Below are positions 25,043 to 34,293 of a stretch of DNA of 42,511 bases, piece after piece. The notes under the pieces were generated by a model that was given only the letters and a program-made list of their open reading frames with translations, ran no database searches and was not told where the DNA came from. This DNA is from Bradyrhizobium sp. S69 (GTDB lineage Bacteria > Pseudomonadota > Alphaproteobacteria > Rhizobiales > Xanthobacteraceae). A program made the translations under genes and the position numbers. The DNA lies in the NCBI RefSeq assembly GCF_009766005.1, contig NZ_LMUK01000017.1, forward strand, positions 1-42,511, in the 5' to 3' direction. Within the stretch, counting starts at the first letter, position 1. Each line of letters opens with the position of its first letter.

Positions 25043-27460
25043 ATGAGTGCTCGGTACGTATTGGTCGCTTCGATATCGATCGGCCTGCTTGGGGTGAATA
25101 ATGAAGGCGCGTATGCCCAAGACGCGCCCGGCGCCGCGCAGGCCCTGCCGTCCGTCACGGTGACCGACACAAGGCCCGGCGTTAAGCGCGGACGGGACCA
25201 GACTGCGACGCGCAGGGTTCACGCCACACCCACCGTCCCGGTGTATCCGACCACGCCGCTGGCGGGCGGCGACATCGCAACCGACAAGGCTCCCGCCACC
25301 TCCAACACCGTTGACGCCAGCCAGATCGCACAGACCGGATCGCTCAGCATCACGGACTCGCTGGTAAAATTCGTGCCCGGAATCATCGTCAACGAAGTGG
25401 CCGGCAATCCCTTCCAGCCCGACATACAATTTCGCGGCTTTGTCGCTTCTCCGGTGTCCGGCACACCGCAGGGATTGGCGGTGTATCAGAATGGCGTACG
25501 CATCAACGAAGCGTTCGGCGACACCGTCAACTGGGATTTGATTCCGACCGCCGCTATTCAATCGGTCACGTTGGTCACCAACAATCCGGCGTTCGGGTTG
25601 AACGCCCTCGGTGGCGCGATCGACGTCAAGATGAAGGATGGTTTCACCTATCACGGCGCCGAAATCGATCTCATGGGCGGCTCGAACGGACGCGTGCAGA
25701 GTTCGGCGCAATGGGGCCAGCAGTACGGTGATTATTCCGTCTATGGTGCACTCGAAGGCGTGCACGATGACGGCTTTCGCAATTTTTCGGCCTCTAACAT
25801 CCGGCGCTTCTACGGCGACATCGGCTACAGAAACGATCAGGCTGAATTTCATATGAATATCGGCGCAGCCGCCAATGATTTCGGCGCCGCCGCGACCGTG
25901 CCGGCCGAACTGCTGCAGCAATTCTGGGGCGCGACCTACACCACGCCACAGACCTCAAGCAACAAGGTTGAGTATCTCAATTTGACCGGAAAGGTCGAGG
26001 TCTCGCCGACCTGGACGGTCGACGGCGTCGCGCATGTCCGGATCTTCGACCAACACACCCAGGACGGCAATCCGACCGGAGCGCAGCCTTGCGACGATCC
26101 GACGCTGCTTTGCTTTGGTGATAGCAGCACGCCGGCCAATGGCTTGAATGGAGCGCAACTCGCGAACCCGTTCGACCCGAGCGCCGTGCTGGGAGAAAAC
26201 GATCGAACGTCGACCTATACCAAGACGTTTGGATTCTCGGTACAGGCGACCAATACCGACCAATTATTTGGACACGACAACCACTTTGTGATCGGTACCA
26301 GCTACGACTATAGCTCCTCGCATTTCCTCGCCAGCGCAGAGCTGGGGACGATCCAATCCAACTACGTGCTCGCGGGTTCCAACATCTTCCTCGGCGATTC
26401 CGGCTCTCCGGTTTCGGACGGTCCGGTCGATCTTCGCAGCACCAACCAATATACCGGGGTCTACGCGCTCGACACCTTTGACGTCACCAACAGGTTCGCG
26501 ATCACGGGCGGCGGTCGTTTCAACGTGGCCAATATCAATCTGCAGGACCAGCTCGGCACCGCGCTGAACGGCAGCGACACCTACACCCGTTTCAATCCGA
26601 TCATCGGAGGCACCCTCAAGATCACCTCCGGACTGACGGCCTATGCCGGCTACTCCGAGGCAAATCGCGCACCGACCCCGCTCGAATTGGGATGCGCGGA
26701 TCCGGCGAATCCCTGCATCATCGCCTCGTTCCTGGTTTCCGACCCGCCATTGAAGCAGGTCGTATCGCACACCGTGGAGGCCGGCTTCCGCGGCACCGAC
26801 GAGATCAGCCTCGGCACCATCAACTGGAAACTGGGCGCGTACCGCGCCGACAATTCCGATGACATCCTCGACATCCCCAGCACAGTCCTGCAAGGGTTCG
26901 GCTATTTCCAGAATGTCGGCTCGACCCGCCGGCAGGGTATCGAGGCCGAGTTCAGCTTGAAGTCGAACAAGCTGCAGTTCAACGCCAGCTACACGTTCGT
27001 CGACGCGCGCTTCCTCAATGCCGTACAACTTGGCTCGAACAGCCCCTTTGCCGATGCCAACGGCAACATCCAGGTGATGCCCGGCGACAAAATTCCGGCT
27101 GTCCCACGCAACCGGCTGAAAGCGGGCATCGACTATGCTTTCACCGACCAGTTCAGGGCCGGCGGTGATGTGCTTTACGTCGGCAGCCAGTATTTCGTTG
27201 GCGATGAATCCAACCAATTCCCGCAGTTGCCGTCCTACACTGTCGTCAACCTGCATGCGTCCTATCAGGTCACCAAGAACGTCCAGATCTATGCGCGCGC
27301 CAACAACGTCCTCAACAATCTGTATGCGAGCTATGGAACGTTCTTCGATACCGGCGCGCTGCCTAACTTCGCCAATGGCGGCGCATCGTTCAGCGACCCG
27401 CGTTCGCTCAGCCCGGCGCAGCCGCGCGCTTTCTACACCGGCATGAAGGTCACGTTCTAA
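25043..27460 (+). CDS. lutH: TonB-dependent outer-membrane receptor (LutH-like)
   Basis: An 805-residue outer-membrane receptor with a signal peptide (to about A25), a Pro/Thr-rich linker, a plug domain from about residue 90 (SITDSLVKFVPGIIVNE; QFRGFVAS; FGLNALGGAIDVKM) and a 22-strand barrel ending in the typical Phe (YTGMKVTF). GGGGAGTAAGAG precedes the ATG. In Methylobacterium the gene next to lanM encodes LutH, the receptor that imports lanthanide, presumably bound to a chelator. Receptor sequence alone does not prove the ligand; adjacency to lanM makes lanthanide by far the best guess. Transcribed in the same direction as lanM, 198 bases after it. Confidence 0.85.
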   Translation: MSARYVLVASISIGLLGVNNEGAYAQDAPGAAQALPSVTVTDTRPGVKRGRDQTATRRVHATPTVPVYPTTPLAGGDIATDKAPATSNTVDASQIAQTGSLSITDSLVKFVPGIIVNEVAGNPFQPDIQFRGFVASPVSGTPQGLAVYQNGVRINEAFGDTVNWDLIPTAAIQSVTLVTNNPAFGLNALGGAIDVKMKDGFTYHGAEIDLMGGSNGRVQSSAQWGQQYGDYSVYGALEGVHDDGFRNFSASNIRRFYGDIGYRNDQAEFHMNIGAAANDFGAAATVPAELLQQFWGATYTTPQTSSNKVEYLNLTGKVEVSPTWTVDGVAHVRIFDQHTQDGNPTGAQPCDDPTLLCFGDSSTPANGLNGAQLANPFDPSAVLGENDRTSTYTKTFGFSVQATNTDQLFGHDNHFVIGTSYDYSSSHFLASAELGTIQSNYVLAGSNIFLGDSGSPVSDGPVDLRSTNQYTGVYALDTFDVTNRFAITGGGRFNVANINLQDQLGTALNGSDTYTRFNPIIGGTLKITSGLTAYAGYSEANRAPTPLELGCADPANPCIIASFLVSDPPLKQVVSHTVEAGFRGTDEISLGTINWKLGAYRADNSDDILDIPSTVLQGFGYFQNVGSTRRQGIEAEFSLKSNKLQFNASYTFVDARFLNAVQLGSNSPFADANGNIQVMPGDKIPAVPRNRLKAGIDYAFTDQFRAGGDVLYVGSQYFVGDESNQFPQLPSYTVVNLHASYQVTKNVQIYARANNVLNNLYASYGTFFDTGALPNFANGGASFSDPRSLSPAQPRAFYTGMKVTF

Positions 27461-27487
27461 AGCGGCATTAAGAGAGCGTCCCGGCGG

Positions 27488-28348
27488 TCAACCCGCCGGG
27501 CCGCCGCGGCGGGCCAGGAAGCCACGGCCCGGGTCGTACGCCAGGATCGCGCCGAACAGAAACACCACGGTACAACCGACCACGACCGCTAGCGAAACCC
27601 ACGCGACCTGCTCGTACAGCGCGAAGCGAATCAGTTCGGTGGCGTGGGTGAACGGATTGAGTTCGCAGATGTAATACAGCAGCGGGCTGGATTCCTTGAC
27701 GCGCCATAGCGGGTAGAGCGCGGACGAGGCAAAGAACATCGGAAAAATCACGAAGTTCATGACGCCCGCGAAATTCTCCAGCTGCTTGATCAGCGACGAG
27801 ATCAGCATTCCCAGCGCGCCCAGCATGAAGCCGCTGAGAAGCAGCGCCGGCAACAGCGCCAGATAACCCAGATGGGGCGGTTCGATTTCCCAGAACCACG
27901 CAATCAGCAGGAAGGCATAGGCCTGCAGCACCGAGACCAGCGTGCCTGCCAGAAGTTTCGAGGTCAGCAACCACCAGCGCGGGAACGGGCTGACCAGCAG
28001 CGTCCGCATTCCGCCGGTTTCGCGGTCATAGACCATCGTCAGCGACGATTGCATGCCGTTGAAAAGCTGGATCATCGCGATCAAGCCAGGCGCGATATAG
28101 ACCTCGTACAGCACGTAAGTCTCGTAGGGTGGAATGATCGAGACGCCCAGCACCTGGCGAAACCCGGCGGCAAAAATGAAAAGCCAGACCAGCGGGCGCA
28201 CCAGCGCTGAGATGAAACGTTCGCGCTGGTGGATGAAACGCAAGGCTTCGCGCCAGACGATGCCCTTGAGGCAGATGAAATACTGCGCCAGCGAGAAGCG
28301 GTGCCTGCCGGTGACCTGTTGGTCCGTCGTCTGAACGATAGCCGTCAT
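27488..28348 (-). CDS. lutF: ABC-2 type permease of the PQQ/lanthanide-linked system (LutF-like)
   Basis: A 286-residue inner-membrane protein of the ABC-2 permease class (about six hydrophobic segments, for example LVRPLVWLFIFAAGFRQVLG and YLALLPALLLSGFMLGALGMLISSL). The family is recurrent in PQQ alcohol dehydrogenase clusters (LutF in Methylobacterium, PedC in Pseudomonas). Its start overlaps the ATPase stop by four bases (ATGA), showing translational coupling. ABC-2 permeases usually export, which sits oddly with an uptake role; the direction of transport in this family is still debated. It converges on the TonB receptor gene. Confidence 0.87.
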   Translation of the reverse strand: MTAIVQTTDQQVTGRHRFSLAQYFICLKGIVWREALRFIHQRERFISALVRPLVWLFIFAAGFRQVLGVSIIPPYETYVLYEVYIAPGLIAMIQLFNGMQSSLTMVYDRETGGMRTLLVSPFPRWWLLTSKLLAGTLVSVLQAYAFLLIAWFWEIEPPHLGYLALLPALLLSGFMLGALGMLISSLIKQLENFAGVMNFVIFPMFFASSALYPLWRVKESSPLLYYICELNPFTHATELIRFALYEQVAWVSLAVVVGCTVVFLFGAILAYDPGRGFLARRGGPAG

Positions 28349-29148
28349 CTGGCCGTCTCCAGTTCGCCGAGATCGGCGCCGCCGGTCAACCGGTTGAACG
28401 CCTCGCGCAGATCGGCGCCGCCGGATCGGCCGACGACATCGCTGACCGGGCCATGCGCGAGCACGCTGCCTTTGTGAAGCACCACGACATCATCACCCGC
28501 TCCTGCTTCGTCGATGAGATGCGTCGCCCAGAGCACGCCGATGCCGTCGTCGATCGATAGCCGGCGAACATGGTCGAGGATATCGGCGCGCGCCTTGATG
28601 TCGAGGCCGACCGTTGGTTCGTCGAGCAGAAGCAGCCGGGGCTGGTGCAGCAAGGCGCGCGCAATCTCGATCCGGCGCATCTGCCCGATCGAAAGATTTC
28701 CGACCCGGTCGGTGCTGCGGTCGGCCATGGTGACGCGATCGAGCACCTGGGCGATAAGCTCGTTGGCGCGCTTGCTGGCGATGCCGTGCAGCGCCGCGTG
28801 ATACATCAGGTTCTGGCGAACCGAAATATCGATATCGAGCGCACGCGACTGAAACACCACGCCGAGCTTGCTCAGGGCCGCGCCCGGCTCGCTCGCGACA
28901 TCATGACCGAAAATCCGGATTTGACCCGAGCGAATGGCATAGAGGCGCGTGATCAACGAAAACAAGGTCGACTTTCCGGCGCCGTTCAATCCCAGCAGCA
29001 CCGTAAACGACGACGGCCGAACGGTCAGGCTGACATCGTTCAGTGCGACCCGTGCGCCATAACGATGGCTGACGCGATCGACTTCAAGCGCCGGGGTCTG
29101 ATTGGGATCGAATGGTTTCATGACCATTGCCAAAAGCCGCGTCGCCAT
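28345..29148 (-). CDS. lutE: ABC ATPase of the PQQ/lanthanide-linked system (LutE-like)
   Basis: A 267-residue ATPase with Walker A GLNGAGKST (near residue 53), Q-loop VFQSRALD, signature NLSIGQMRR, Walker B LLLDEPTVGLD and the His switch ATHL. These match the ATPase that pairs with the ABC-2 permease in PQQ clusters (LutE; PedA-type). GGAG lies six bases before the ATG at 29148. The permease gene follows with a four-base overlap, and the binding protein (14057-15241) is encoded far away. Confidence 0.9.
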   Translation of the reverse strand: MATRLLAMVMKPFDPNQTPALEVDRVSHRYGARVALNDVSLTVRPSSFTVLLGLNGAGKSTLFSLITRLYAIRSGQIRIFGHDVASEPGAALSKLGVVFQSRALDIDISVRQNLMYHAALHGIASKRANELIAQVLDRVTMADRSTDRVGNLSIGQMRRIEIARALLHQPRLLLLDEPTVGLDIKARADILDHVRRLSIDDGIGVLWATHLIDEAGAGDDVVVLHKGSVLAHGPVSDVVGRSGGADLREAFNRLTGGADLGELETAR

Positions 29149-29457
29149 CCGCGACTCCGGCGGGCCGACATATCAGAGCCTCATGTGTCGCGTTGCCGAC
29201 CGTCGCTGCATTGCATCATGCCGATCATCTTCGCCGCACGAACTTCGAAAGTTCGGTGCTGGCCATTTAACCCACTGTGTTCCCCGCGGCAAGGTCTGTC
29301 GGCAAAGGCGCGTCGTGCTGTGAGCTACGACGAAAAGCTAGCGTCATCTGCCGATGCCCTGTCGCAGCCGAGCTTGACCCCCCTTGTTGATCCTGACAAA
29401 TTATTCGATGACTGTTGTGAACATTCGTCCAGACACAAAACCAAGGGATGAGACCGG
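29149..29457. other. Divergent intergenic region between lutE-like and cytochrome c genes
   Basis: There is no gene in this 309-base stretch. It contains a clear dyad: CGAACTT (29239-29245), CGA, AAGTTCG (29249-29255). This is a possible operator or hairpin; no promoter boxes were assigned. Confidence 0.5.
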
Positions 29458-29865
29458 GTGACAAATCTTCGGGTTTATTTTTTCGCGGCATGGTCCGTGT
29501 CCGGCTTGGCGTTGTTGGGTTCGATGGGCGCCGCAAACGCCCAGGATGCAGCGCTTGGCGAGAAGGTGTTCCTCAAATGCAAGGCATGCCACCAGATTGG
29601 CGAAGGCGCCAAGAATGCGGTCGGCCCGGTGCTGAACGGCGTGGTGGGCCGCAAGGCTGGCGTTTATCCGGACTATTCCTACAGCGATGCCAACAAGAAT
29701 TCCGGCATTACCTGGGATGAGGCCACCCTGAAGGAATATCTGAAAAACCCTCGCGCCAAGGTTCCCGGAACCAAGATGATCTTCCCCGGCTTGACCAAGG
29801 ACGACGACATCGACAATGCCATCGCCTATCTCAAGCAATTCGGGGCCGACGGCAAGAAGTCGTGA
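29458..29865 (+). CDS. Periplasmic class I cytochrome c
   Basis: A 135-residue c-type cytochrome (c2/c550-like) with a signal peptide (to about A28). The heme site is CKACH (C41, C44, H45) and the axial Met is M107 in PGTKMIFPG. It starts at GTG with AAGGGA upstream. Its setting in a PQQ dehydrogenase cluster suggests it carries electrons from a quinoprotein or from XoxG to an oxidase. It is followed on the same strand by a small exported protein. Confidence 0.9.
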   Translation: MTNLRVYFFAAWSVSGLALLGSMGAANAQDAALGEKVFLKCKACHQIGEGAKNAVGPVLNGVVGRKAGVYPDYSYSDANKNSGITWDEATLKEYLKNPRAKVPGTKMIFPGLTKDDDIDNAIAYLKQFGADGKKS

Positions 29866-29926
29866 TCGGACCGGCAAGCGCAAAATTTCGCTGCGTTGGC
29901 GTGCTGGGCGACGAAAGGCGCTGACG

Positions 29927-30289
29927 ATGGTTCGCATGCACCCCTTGTTCCAATCCTGTGTCCTGGTGGCGATCCTGGTCGTCGCCGCGGCTGCGCGCGC
30001 AAAGGCTGACGATCTCAACGACTATCCGACGTCGGCGCGCGCGGACTATGTCTTCGGGTGCATGAAGGCCAACGGTGAAACGCCGGAATTGTTGCAGAAA
30101 TGCTCCTGCTCGATCGACGTGATTGCCTCGATCATTCCATATGATGGCTACGTGGCGGCTGAAACAATTCTCTCGATGTCCCAGGTCTCCGGCCCGGTCG
30201 GCTCCGAATTTCGATCGACCGAACCCGCCAGGCTGTCGCTGCAGGAATTCCGTCGGGCACAGGCGGAAGCAGAAATTCGCTGCTTCTGA
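29927..30289 (+). CDS. Small exported cysteine-containing protein of PQQ clusters
   Basis: A 120-residue protein with a signal peptide (to about A26). The mature part has the motif GCMKANG..TPELLQKCSCSID and ends in CF, giving four cysteines after the signal. It lies 61 bases after the cytochrome c stop on the same strand, probably one operon. Similar proteins, to my recollection, accompany quinoprotein clusters, but no function is known. The start ATG at 29927 gives a normal signal; the frame stays open upstream into the cytochrome gene. Confidence 0.72.
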   Translation: MVRMHPLFQSCVLVAILVVAAAARAKADDLNDYPTSARADYVFGCMKANGETPELLQKCSCSIDVIASIIPYDGYVAAETILSMSQVSGPVGSEFRSTEPARLSLQEFRRAQAEAEIRCF

Positions 30290-30339
30290 TCGGACAAGAC
30301 TTCCGATTGGACAAGACTGCACGACTTGTCCGGGCAAGA

Positions 30340-30476
30340 CTTGTCTGAGAGAGAAATCAGCCCGCAGCTTCTTCCTGCGCGGAGGACGCCGGCCTCGCGC
30401 AGAGAAAACCCATTAAAACAAAAGATTAGAGCCCCATTCGGATTCGATCGGAACGGGGCTCTTGCCTGAGAGAGAA
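30340..30476. repeat. Two copies of CTTGYCTGAGAGAGAA around a hairpin
   Basis: The copies lie at 30340-30355 and 30461-30476 in a convergent intergenic region. Their reverse complements form the direct repeats upstream of pqqA (13536-13575). Nearby are further GACAAGACT / ACTTGTC units (30296-30347). Function unknown. Confidence 0.5.
30428..30462. terminator. Hairpin between convergent genes (family A repeat)
   Basis: The arms AGAGCCCC (30428-30435) and GGGGCTCT (30455-30462) are extended by an inner ATTCGGATTCGATCGGAAC stem. It lies between the convergent exported-protein and SoxYZ genes, so it can act as a two-way terminator. Its core resembles the hairpins at 22005, 33688 and 34960. Confidence 0.55.
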
Positions 30477-30502
30477 ATGCCGAAGCGAGAAATCCGGGTT
30501 CG

Positions 30503-31354
30503 TTACAGCATCGACTTTTCAATCGGCCATTCGCCCCTGAACACATGCTTGTCCGTATCGACGGCTTCGACGCGGAAATCCGCCGCGCCGTTGGGCTTGT
30601 AGTTGAAGCGGATATTCGGATCTTCCGAGATCGCGATGCCGCCATCGATCGTGACCATGAGCTCGTCGCCCTGCCAGATCTTCAAATTATCGATAAAGAA
30701 CGGCGGGATGTATCCCCGGGTCAGCTGGTCCATCTGCAATCCGGAATTCTGCGGGTGACGCAGCATGATCTGGGCCTCCGGCGTCGGACTGGCCTCGGAG
30801 CGGAACGTGCGGAATTTCATCTGGCCGAGCACCGATCTGGTGGCGTCGGCATTCGAGGACGCCGGTGCCGAGCAGCCACCCGATGCTTTCACGAACGTCT
30901 TGACGCCATAGAGCTTACCGTCGCTGAGTTCGGCGACGAGCCGAACATAGGAATAGGTGTTGACCCGTACACGTACTGAAATCGAGGTCAGGCCGGAACG
31001 CGGCCCGATTGCGAACGTACCGGCGACAGGTGCGGGATTTTCGTCGATGACGAGCGTCAGCGATTGCAGCGTGCGCTTGTCGTCGGGCGAGAAGTTGACA
31101 TGCATGCCGATCGGCACGACAGCGGCGTCCTCCGCACGGCGGGGCGCATCGAGAATCACAAGGCCGGTGCCATCCAGAACAGGACGGTCCTTGAAGATGT
31201 CGCCCTTGATGCTGTTCCAGGTTTCTTCCGACGGCTGGTCCTGGGTGGCGGCGGCCTGAGCGTTGGCCCGCGACGAGCCAGCTAAGTTCAGCGGTCCCGC
31301 CAGACACAGCGCCGCCATCAGGGCCGGGACAATCGCCTTTGGAAAAATCGACAT
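30503..31354 (-). CDS. SoxYZ-like fused carrier protein of quinoprotein clusters
   Basis: A 283-residue exported protein. After the signal peptide (to about A33) comes a SoxY-like domain ending in the motif SGGCSAP (C161), the position of the SoxY carrier cysteine. A SoxZ-like domain follows (about 185-283: IMLRHPQNSG...FIDNLKIWQGDELM). The fused form is a known companion of PQQ dehydrogenases, possibly part of a relay with a metallohydrolase; the real cargo is unknown. The ATG at 31354 fits the signal peptide; the frame upstream overlaps the metallohydrolase gene. The metallohydrolase lies just upstream on the same strand, 71 bases away. Confidence 0.85.
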   Translation of the reverse strand: MSIFPKAIVPALMAALCLAGPLNLAGSSRANAQAAATQDQPSEETWNSIKGDIFKDRPVLDGTGLVILDAPRRAEDAAVVPIGMHVNFSPDDKRTLQSLTLVIDENPAPVAGTFAIGPRSGLTSISVRVRVNTYSYVRLVAELSDGKLYGVKTFVKASGGCSAPASSNADATRSVLGQMKFRTFRSEASPTPEAQIMLRHPQNSGLQMDQLTRGYIPPFFIDNLKIWQGDELMVTIDGGIAISEDPNIRFNYKPNGAADFRVEAVDTDKHVFRGEWPIEKSML

Positions 31355-31425
31355 GGTCGAATTCCATTTCCACAATGAGAGAGGAACAAAATCTATCCGA
31401 AAACGCCCTGTGCAGCAAGGCGCGG

Positions 31426-32457
31426 TCATTCCCACTCAAGTTCGCCATACGCCGCGATGACGTTGCGCGAACCGTATTCGTCGAACAGTTTCCAGTGCGA
31501 TTGCTGGCTGCGTCCGGCCGTTTGTGCCGCCTCGGCAAGCGGTACGCCCCGGGCAATCAGACCGCGCACTTCCTTGGCAAGGCTTTCTAAATAGCCTTGC
31601 TCGTCGGCAACGGCGCCACGCCAATCGGAAACGACCGGTCCATGTCCGGGAACAACCCGCTCGGCGGGAAGGCGCAACAGTTCCGAAAGGTCGGCCAGAA
31701 AGCCGCGGATACTGCCGTCGATGACCGGCAGATGCTCGACGAACAGCAGATCGCCGGCAAACAGCGTGGAACTTGTGTCGTCGAACACCGTAAGGTCGTT
31801 ATCGGTATGCCCGGGTGACCACGTCTTCAGCGTCAGCACACGCTTGCCAAGGTCGATCCGCAGTTCACCGTCGACCAGCAGCGTGGGCGGCACGATCTTC
31901 ACCTCGTCCATCAGGGCATCACCCAGCACGCTGCGAAATGACTTGAGATAATATTCGCCCCGCGCCGTCAGCGCGCGCGGCAGGTTCTTGTGTCCGACAA
32001 AAACCGTCCCCTCGCGTGCGAACGCCGCGTTGCCGAAAATGTGATCGGGATGAACATGGGTGTTGATGACATAGCGAACAGGCTTCGGCGTCACCGCGCG
32101 GATCGCCGCAAGCAGGCGCGCGCCTTCGTGCGCGCTGCCACCGGTATCGATCACGGCCACCGCATCGTCGCCGACGACGAAGCCGACATTGGCCGCATCA
32201 CCCTCATTGGCCTCGGTCATCATATCGATATTGCCGACGTGAACGTAGACACCCGGCGCGATCTCGGAGATCGGCAGCGGCGGCGTCGGATTCTTCTGTT
32301 GTGCACTGCAATCGTCCGGGGCCAGAACTAAAGCGCAGATCACGGCGAGAACAATACCGACCAAGCGAAGAACTTTGGCGCTGCGCCGATGAAAACAGAA
32401 ACCGCGGATAGCCCGACACGTTAAAGGATTACGCTGAGCCGCCGGTTTATTGTCCAT
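31426..32457 (-). CDS. Zinc metallohydrolase of the quinoprotein relay (metallo-beta-lactamase fold)
   Basis: A 343-residue exported protein. The metal site HVHPDH is at 134-139, with later ligands in [15 protein letters not shown] and VPGHGPV, all intact. A hydrophobic signal segment (about 29-52) follows a long basic n-region. The family resembles SoxH and pairs with SoxYZ-like carriers in PQQ clusters, suggesting hydrolysis of a thioester or similar on the carrier; that is inference. The ATG at 32457 was chosen over an upstream TTG because GGA lies before it. It is transcribed with the SoxYZ-like gene. Confidence 0.85.
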   Translation of the reverse strand: MDNKPAAQRNPLTCRAIRGFCFHRRSAKVLRLVGIVLAVICALVLAPDDCSAQQKNPTPPLPISEIAPGVYVHVGNIDMMTEANEGDAANVGFVVGDDAVAVIDTGGSAHEGARLLAAIRAVTPKPVRYVINTHVHPDHIFGNAAFAREGTVFVGHKNLPRALTARGEYYLKSFRSVLGDALMDEVKIVPPTLLVDGELRIDLGKRVLTLKTWSPGHTDNDLTVFDDTSSTLFAGDLLFVEHLPVIDGSIRGFLADLSELLRLPAERVVPGHGPVVSDWRGAVADEQGYLESLAKEVRGLIARGVPLAEAAQTAGRSQQSHWKLFDEYGSRNVIAAYGELEWE

Positions 32458-32627
32458 GTGGGCGTTCCGATGCGATGTCACCAATCTTCGGGTTCCCGTT
32501 CACATTGCGGCGCAAGAGACAATCGCCTTGCACCAAATCATAACTTGCCTATGCCGGGAGAGTTACCTAGTCTTTTTTGGACTTTTGCCTTCCTTGGCAA
32601 TGTCCGTCTCCAACAATCGCTGGAATA

Positions 32628-33581
32628 ATGAACGCACAGCATATCGAAAACGCGACGCGGCCTTTGCATCGACCATCGAAGCCGCCGGCAATCGTGATCG
32701 CATGGCTGCTCGGCGTGCTGGCCTGCGGGCTGGTGGCTTTACGGCCGGTCGAGGCCCTTGCGCAAACACCCACAGCGCAAGCGCCCACGCAAGGTAGCGA
32801 ATCCGGCTCGCTGGAGCTTGTCGATCCCAACGTGTTTCGCGCCTGCGGCGATCCGCGCAACCTGCCGTTCTCCAACGACAAGAGCGAGGGCTTTGAAAAC
32901 AAGCTCGCCGAATTGTTCGCGACCAAGCTCGGCAAGAAGCTCAGCTACACCTATTTCCCGCAGGCCACCGGTTTCGTGAAGATGACGCTGGGTTCCTACC
33001 GCTGCGATGTCATCATGGGATTCCCGCAAGGCGACGACCAGGCGCAGTCCACCGTCCCCTATTACCGGACCACCTATGCGCTGATCACCAAGCGCGGCAG
33101 CGGTCTTGAAGATGTCACCGCGATCAACGATCCCAGGCTGAAGGACAAACGGATCGGCATCGTCGCGAAGACGCCGCCCAGCACCAACATGGCTGTCAAC
33201 GGCCTGTTCGCCAAGGCCAAGTCCTATCCGCTCTTTATCGATACGCGCGCGGATTCCTCAGCTCAGGCCATGATCGACGACCTCAACCAGGACAACATCG
33301 ACTGCGGCATCTTATGGGGCCCGATGGCGGGCTATTTCGCGGCAAAGGCTACCCCGCCTCTGGTCGTCGTGCCGCTCGTCAAGGAGACGATGGGACCGCA
33401 AATGACTTACCGCATCGGCATGGCGGTACGCGCGGCGGACCAGGACTGGAAACGCACGCTCAACAAGCTGATTACGGAAAACCAGGCCGAGATCAACAAG
33501 CTCCTGATCAGCTACAACATCCCGATCCTCGACGACGCCAATGCGCCCATCACCGCCGAGACACTGTCCAAGCGGCCATGA
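32628..33581 (+). CDS. xoxJ: MoxJ/XoxJ-like periplasmic binding protein
   Basis: A 317-residue family 3 solute-binding fold with a signal peptide (to about A46). The motif FRACGDPRNLPFSNDKSEGFENKLAEL (about 69-95) and CDVIMGFPQGDDQ are typical of the MoxJ-like group that accompanies quinoprotein methanol dehydrogenases. XoxJ is thought to help activate XoxF in the periplasm rather than serve an ABC transporter. It is about 20 kb from xoxF, so assignment to XoxF over the other PQQ dehydrogenases is not certain. GGAAT precedes the ATG at 32628, better than the upstream start. The CxxxCW protein gene follows. Confidence 0.82.
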   Translation: MNAQHIENATRPLHRPSKPPAIVIAWLLGVLACGLVALRPVEALAQTPTAQAPTQGSESGSLELVDPNVFRACGDPRNLPFSNDKSEGFENKLAELFATKLGKKLSYTYFPQATGFVKMTLGSYRCDVIMGFPQGDDQAQSTVPYYRTTYALITKRGSGLEDVTAINDPRLKDKRIGIVAKTPPSTNMAVNGLFAKAKSYPLFIDTRADSSAQAMIDDLNQDNIDCGILWGPMAGYFAAKATPPLVVVPLVKETMGPQMTYRIGMAVRAADQDWKRTLNKLITENQAEINKLLISYNIPILDDANAPITAETLSKRP

Positions 33582-33587
33582 CCGCGG

Positions 33588-33717
33588 CGCTTTCGAGCCA
33601 ACGGGTCGCGCGAATGCGCGCCCGATGACAGGCTCCGTGGGCACCGCTTCACGGGAAGAAAATGCGTCAGAACAAAAGACGGGCGCCCCGTTCCGATTCC
33701 ATCGGAACGGCTCCAGG
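33588..33717 (-). repeat. Dispersed repeat, family A (inverted copy 1)
   Basis: It contains CCGTTCCGAT-TCC-ATCGGAACGG (33688-33710) and a GAGCC..GGGTCGCGCGAATGCGCGCCCGATGA segment. The same parts occur in reverse order and orientation at 34960-35092, including the GCGCGC insert. The two copies thus form an inverted pair about 1.4 kb apart. This copy overlaps the 5' end of the CxxxCW protein gene. Confidence 0.7.
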
Positions 33718-34266
33718 GCCGCCGTCTACCTTGCGCTGATAGCAACGATCTTTGCTGCTGCGGCAACCCGGGCGGCGGATGTGCCCGAGCCGGAAAGCTA
33801 TCGCCTTGAGGATTATCGCGCGCCGACGCCGGCGACGTTGCGCGGCGCCAAGGTGATCGGAACGCAAGAAGCAGAAAAGCTCTGGCGCAGCCATACCGCA
33901 TCCTTTGTCGATGTGCTGCCGAGACCGCCCCGGCCGCGGAATCTGCCGGCGGGCACGCTGTGGCGGGACAAGCCGCGCCCCGATATTCCGGGAAGCATTT
34001 GGCTGCCCGACACTGGCTATGGCGAACTGGCGCCCAGCATGGCCGGCTATTTCGTCAGGGGCCTGGAGAAAGCGACGCATGGCGATCGTGCCAGGTTGGT
34101 TGTGCTCTATTGCCTGGCCGATTGCTGGATGTCGTGGAATGCCGCCAGGCGCGCGCAAGAGATCGGCTATTCTGACGTCGCGTGGTATCGCGAAGGAACA
34201 GACGGCTGGCTTGCCGCCGGCCTTCCACTGGAAGAAGCCAACCCGGAACCCCGTCCCGACGAGTAG
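33625..34266 (+). CDS. PQQ-cluster CxxCW-type protein with rhodanese-like fold
   Basis: About 213 residues if started at the ATG at 33625; the frame is open from 33541. The signal anchor RAAVYLALIATIFAAAATRA is followed by VPEPESYRLEDYRAPTPATL and the family motif YCLADCWMSWNAARRA, then WYREGTDGWLAAGLPL. The family is named for CxxCW; here the spacing is C-LAD-C-W. Role unknown, but it always keeps company with quinoprotein genes. The start lies inside a dispersed repeat, so the first 28 or so residues are repeat-derived. Probably co-transcribed with xoxJ. Confidence 0.8.
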   Translation: MTGSVGTASREENASEQKTGAPFRFHRNGSRAAVYLALIATIFAAAATRAADVPEPESYRLEDYRAPTPATLRGAKVIGTQEAEKLWRSHTASFVDVLPRPPRPRNLPAGTLWRDKPRPDIPGSIWLPDTGYGELAPSMAGYFVRGLEKATHGDRARLVVLYCLADCWMSWNAARRAQEIGYSDVAWYREGTDGWLAAGLPLEEANPEPRPDE

Positions 34267-34293
34267 GCGAGATCGAGTCTTATTTCTCGATTG

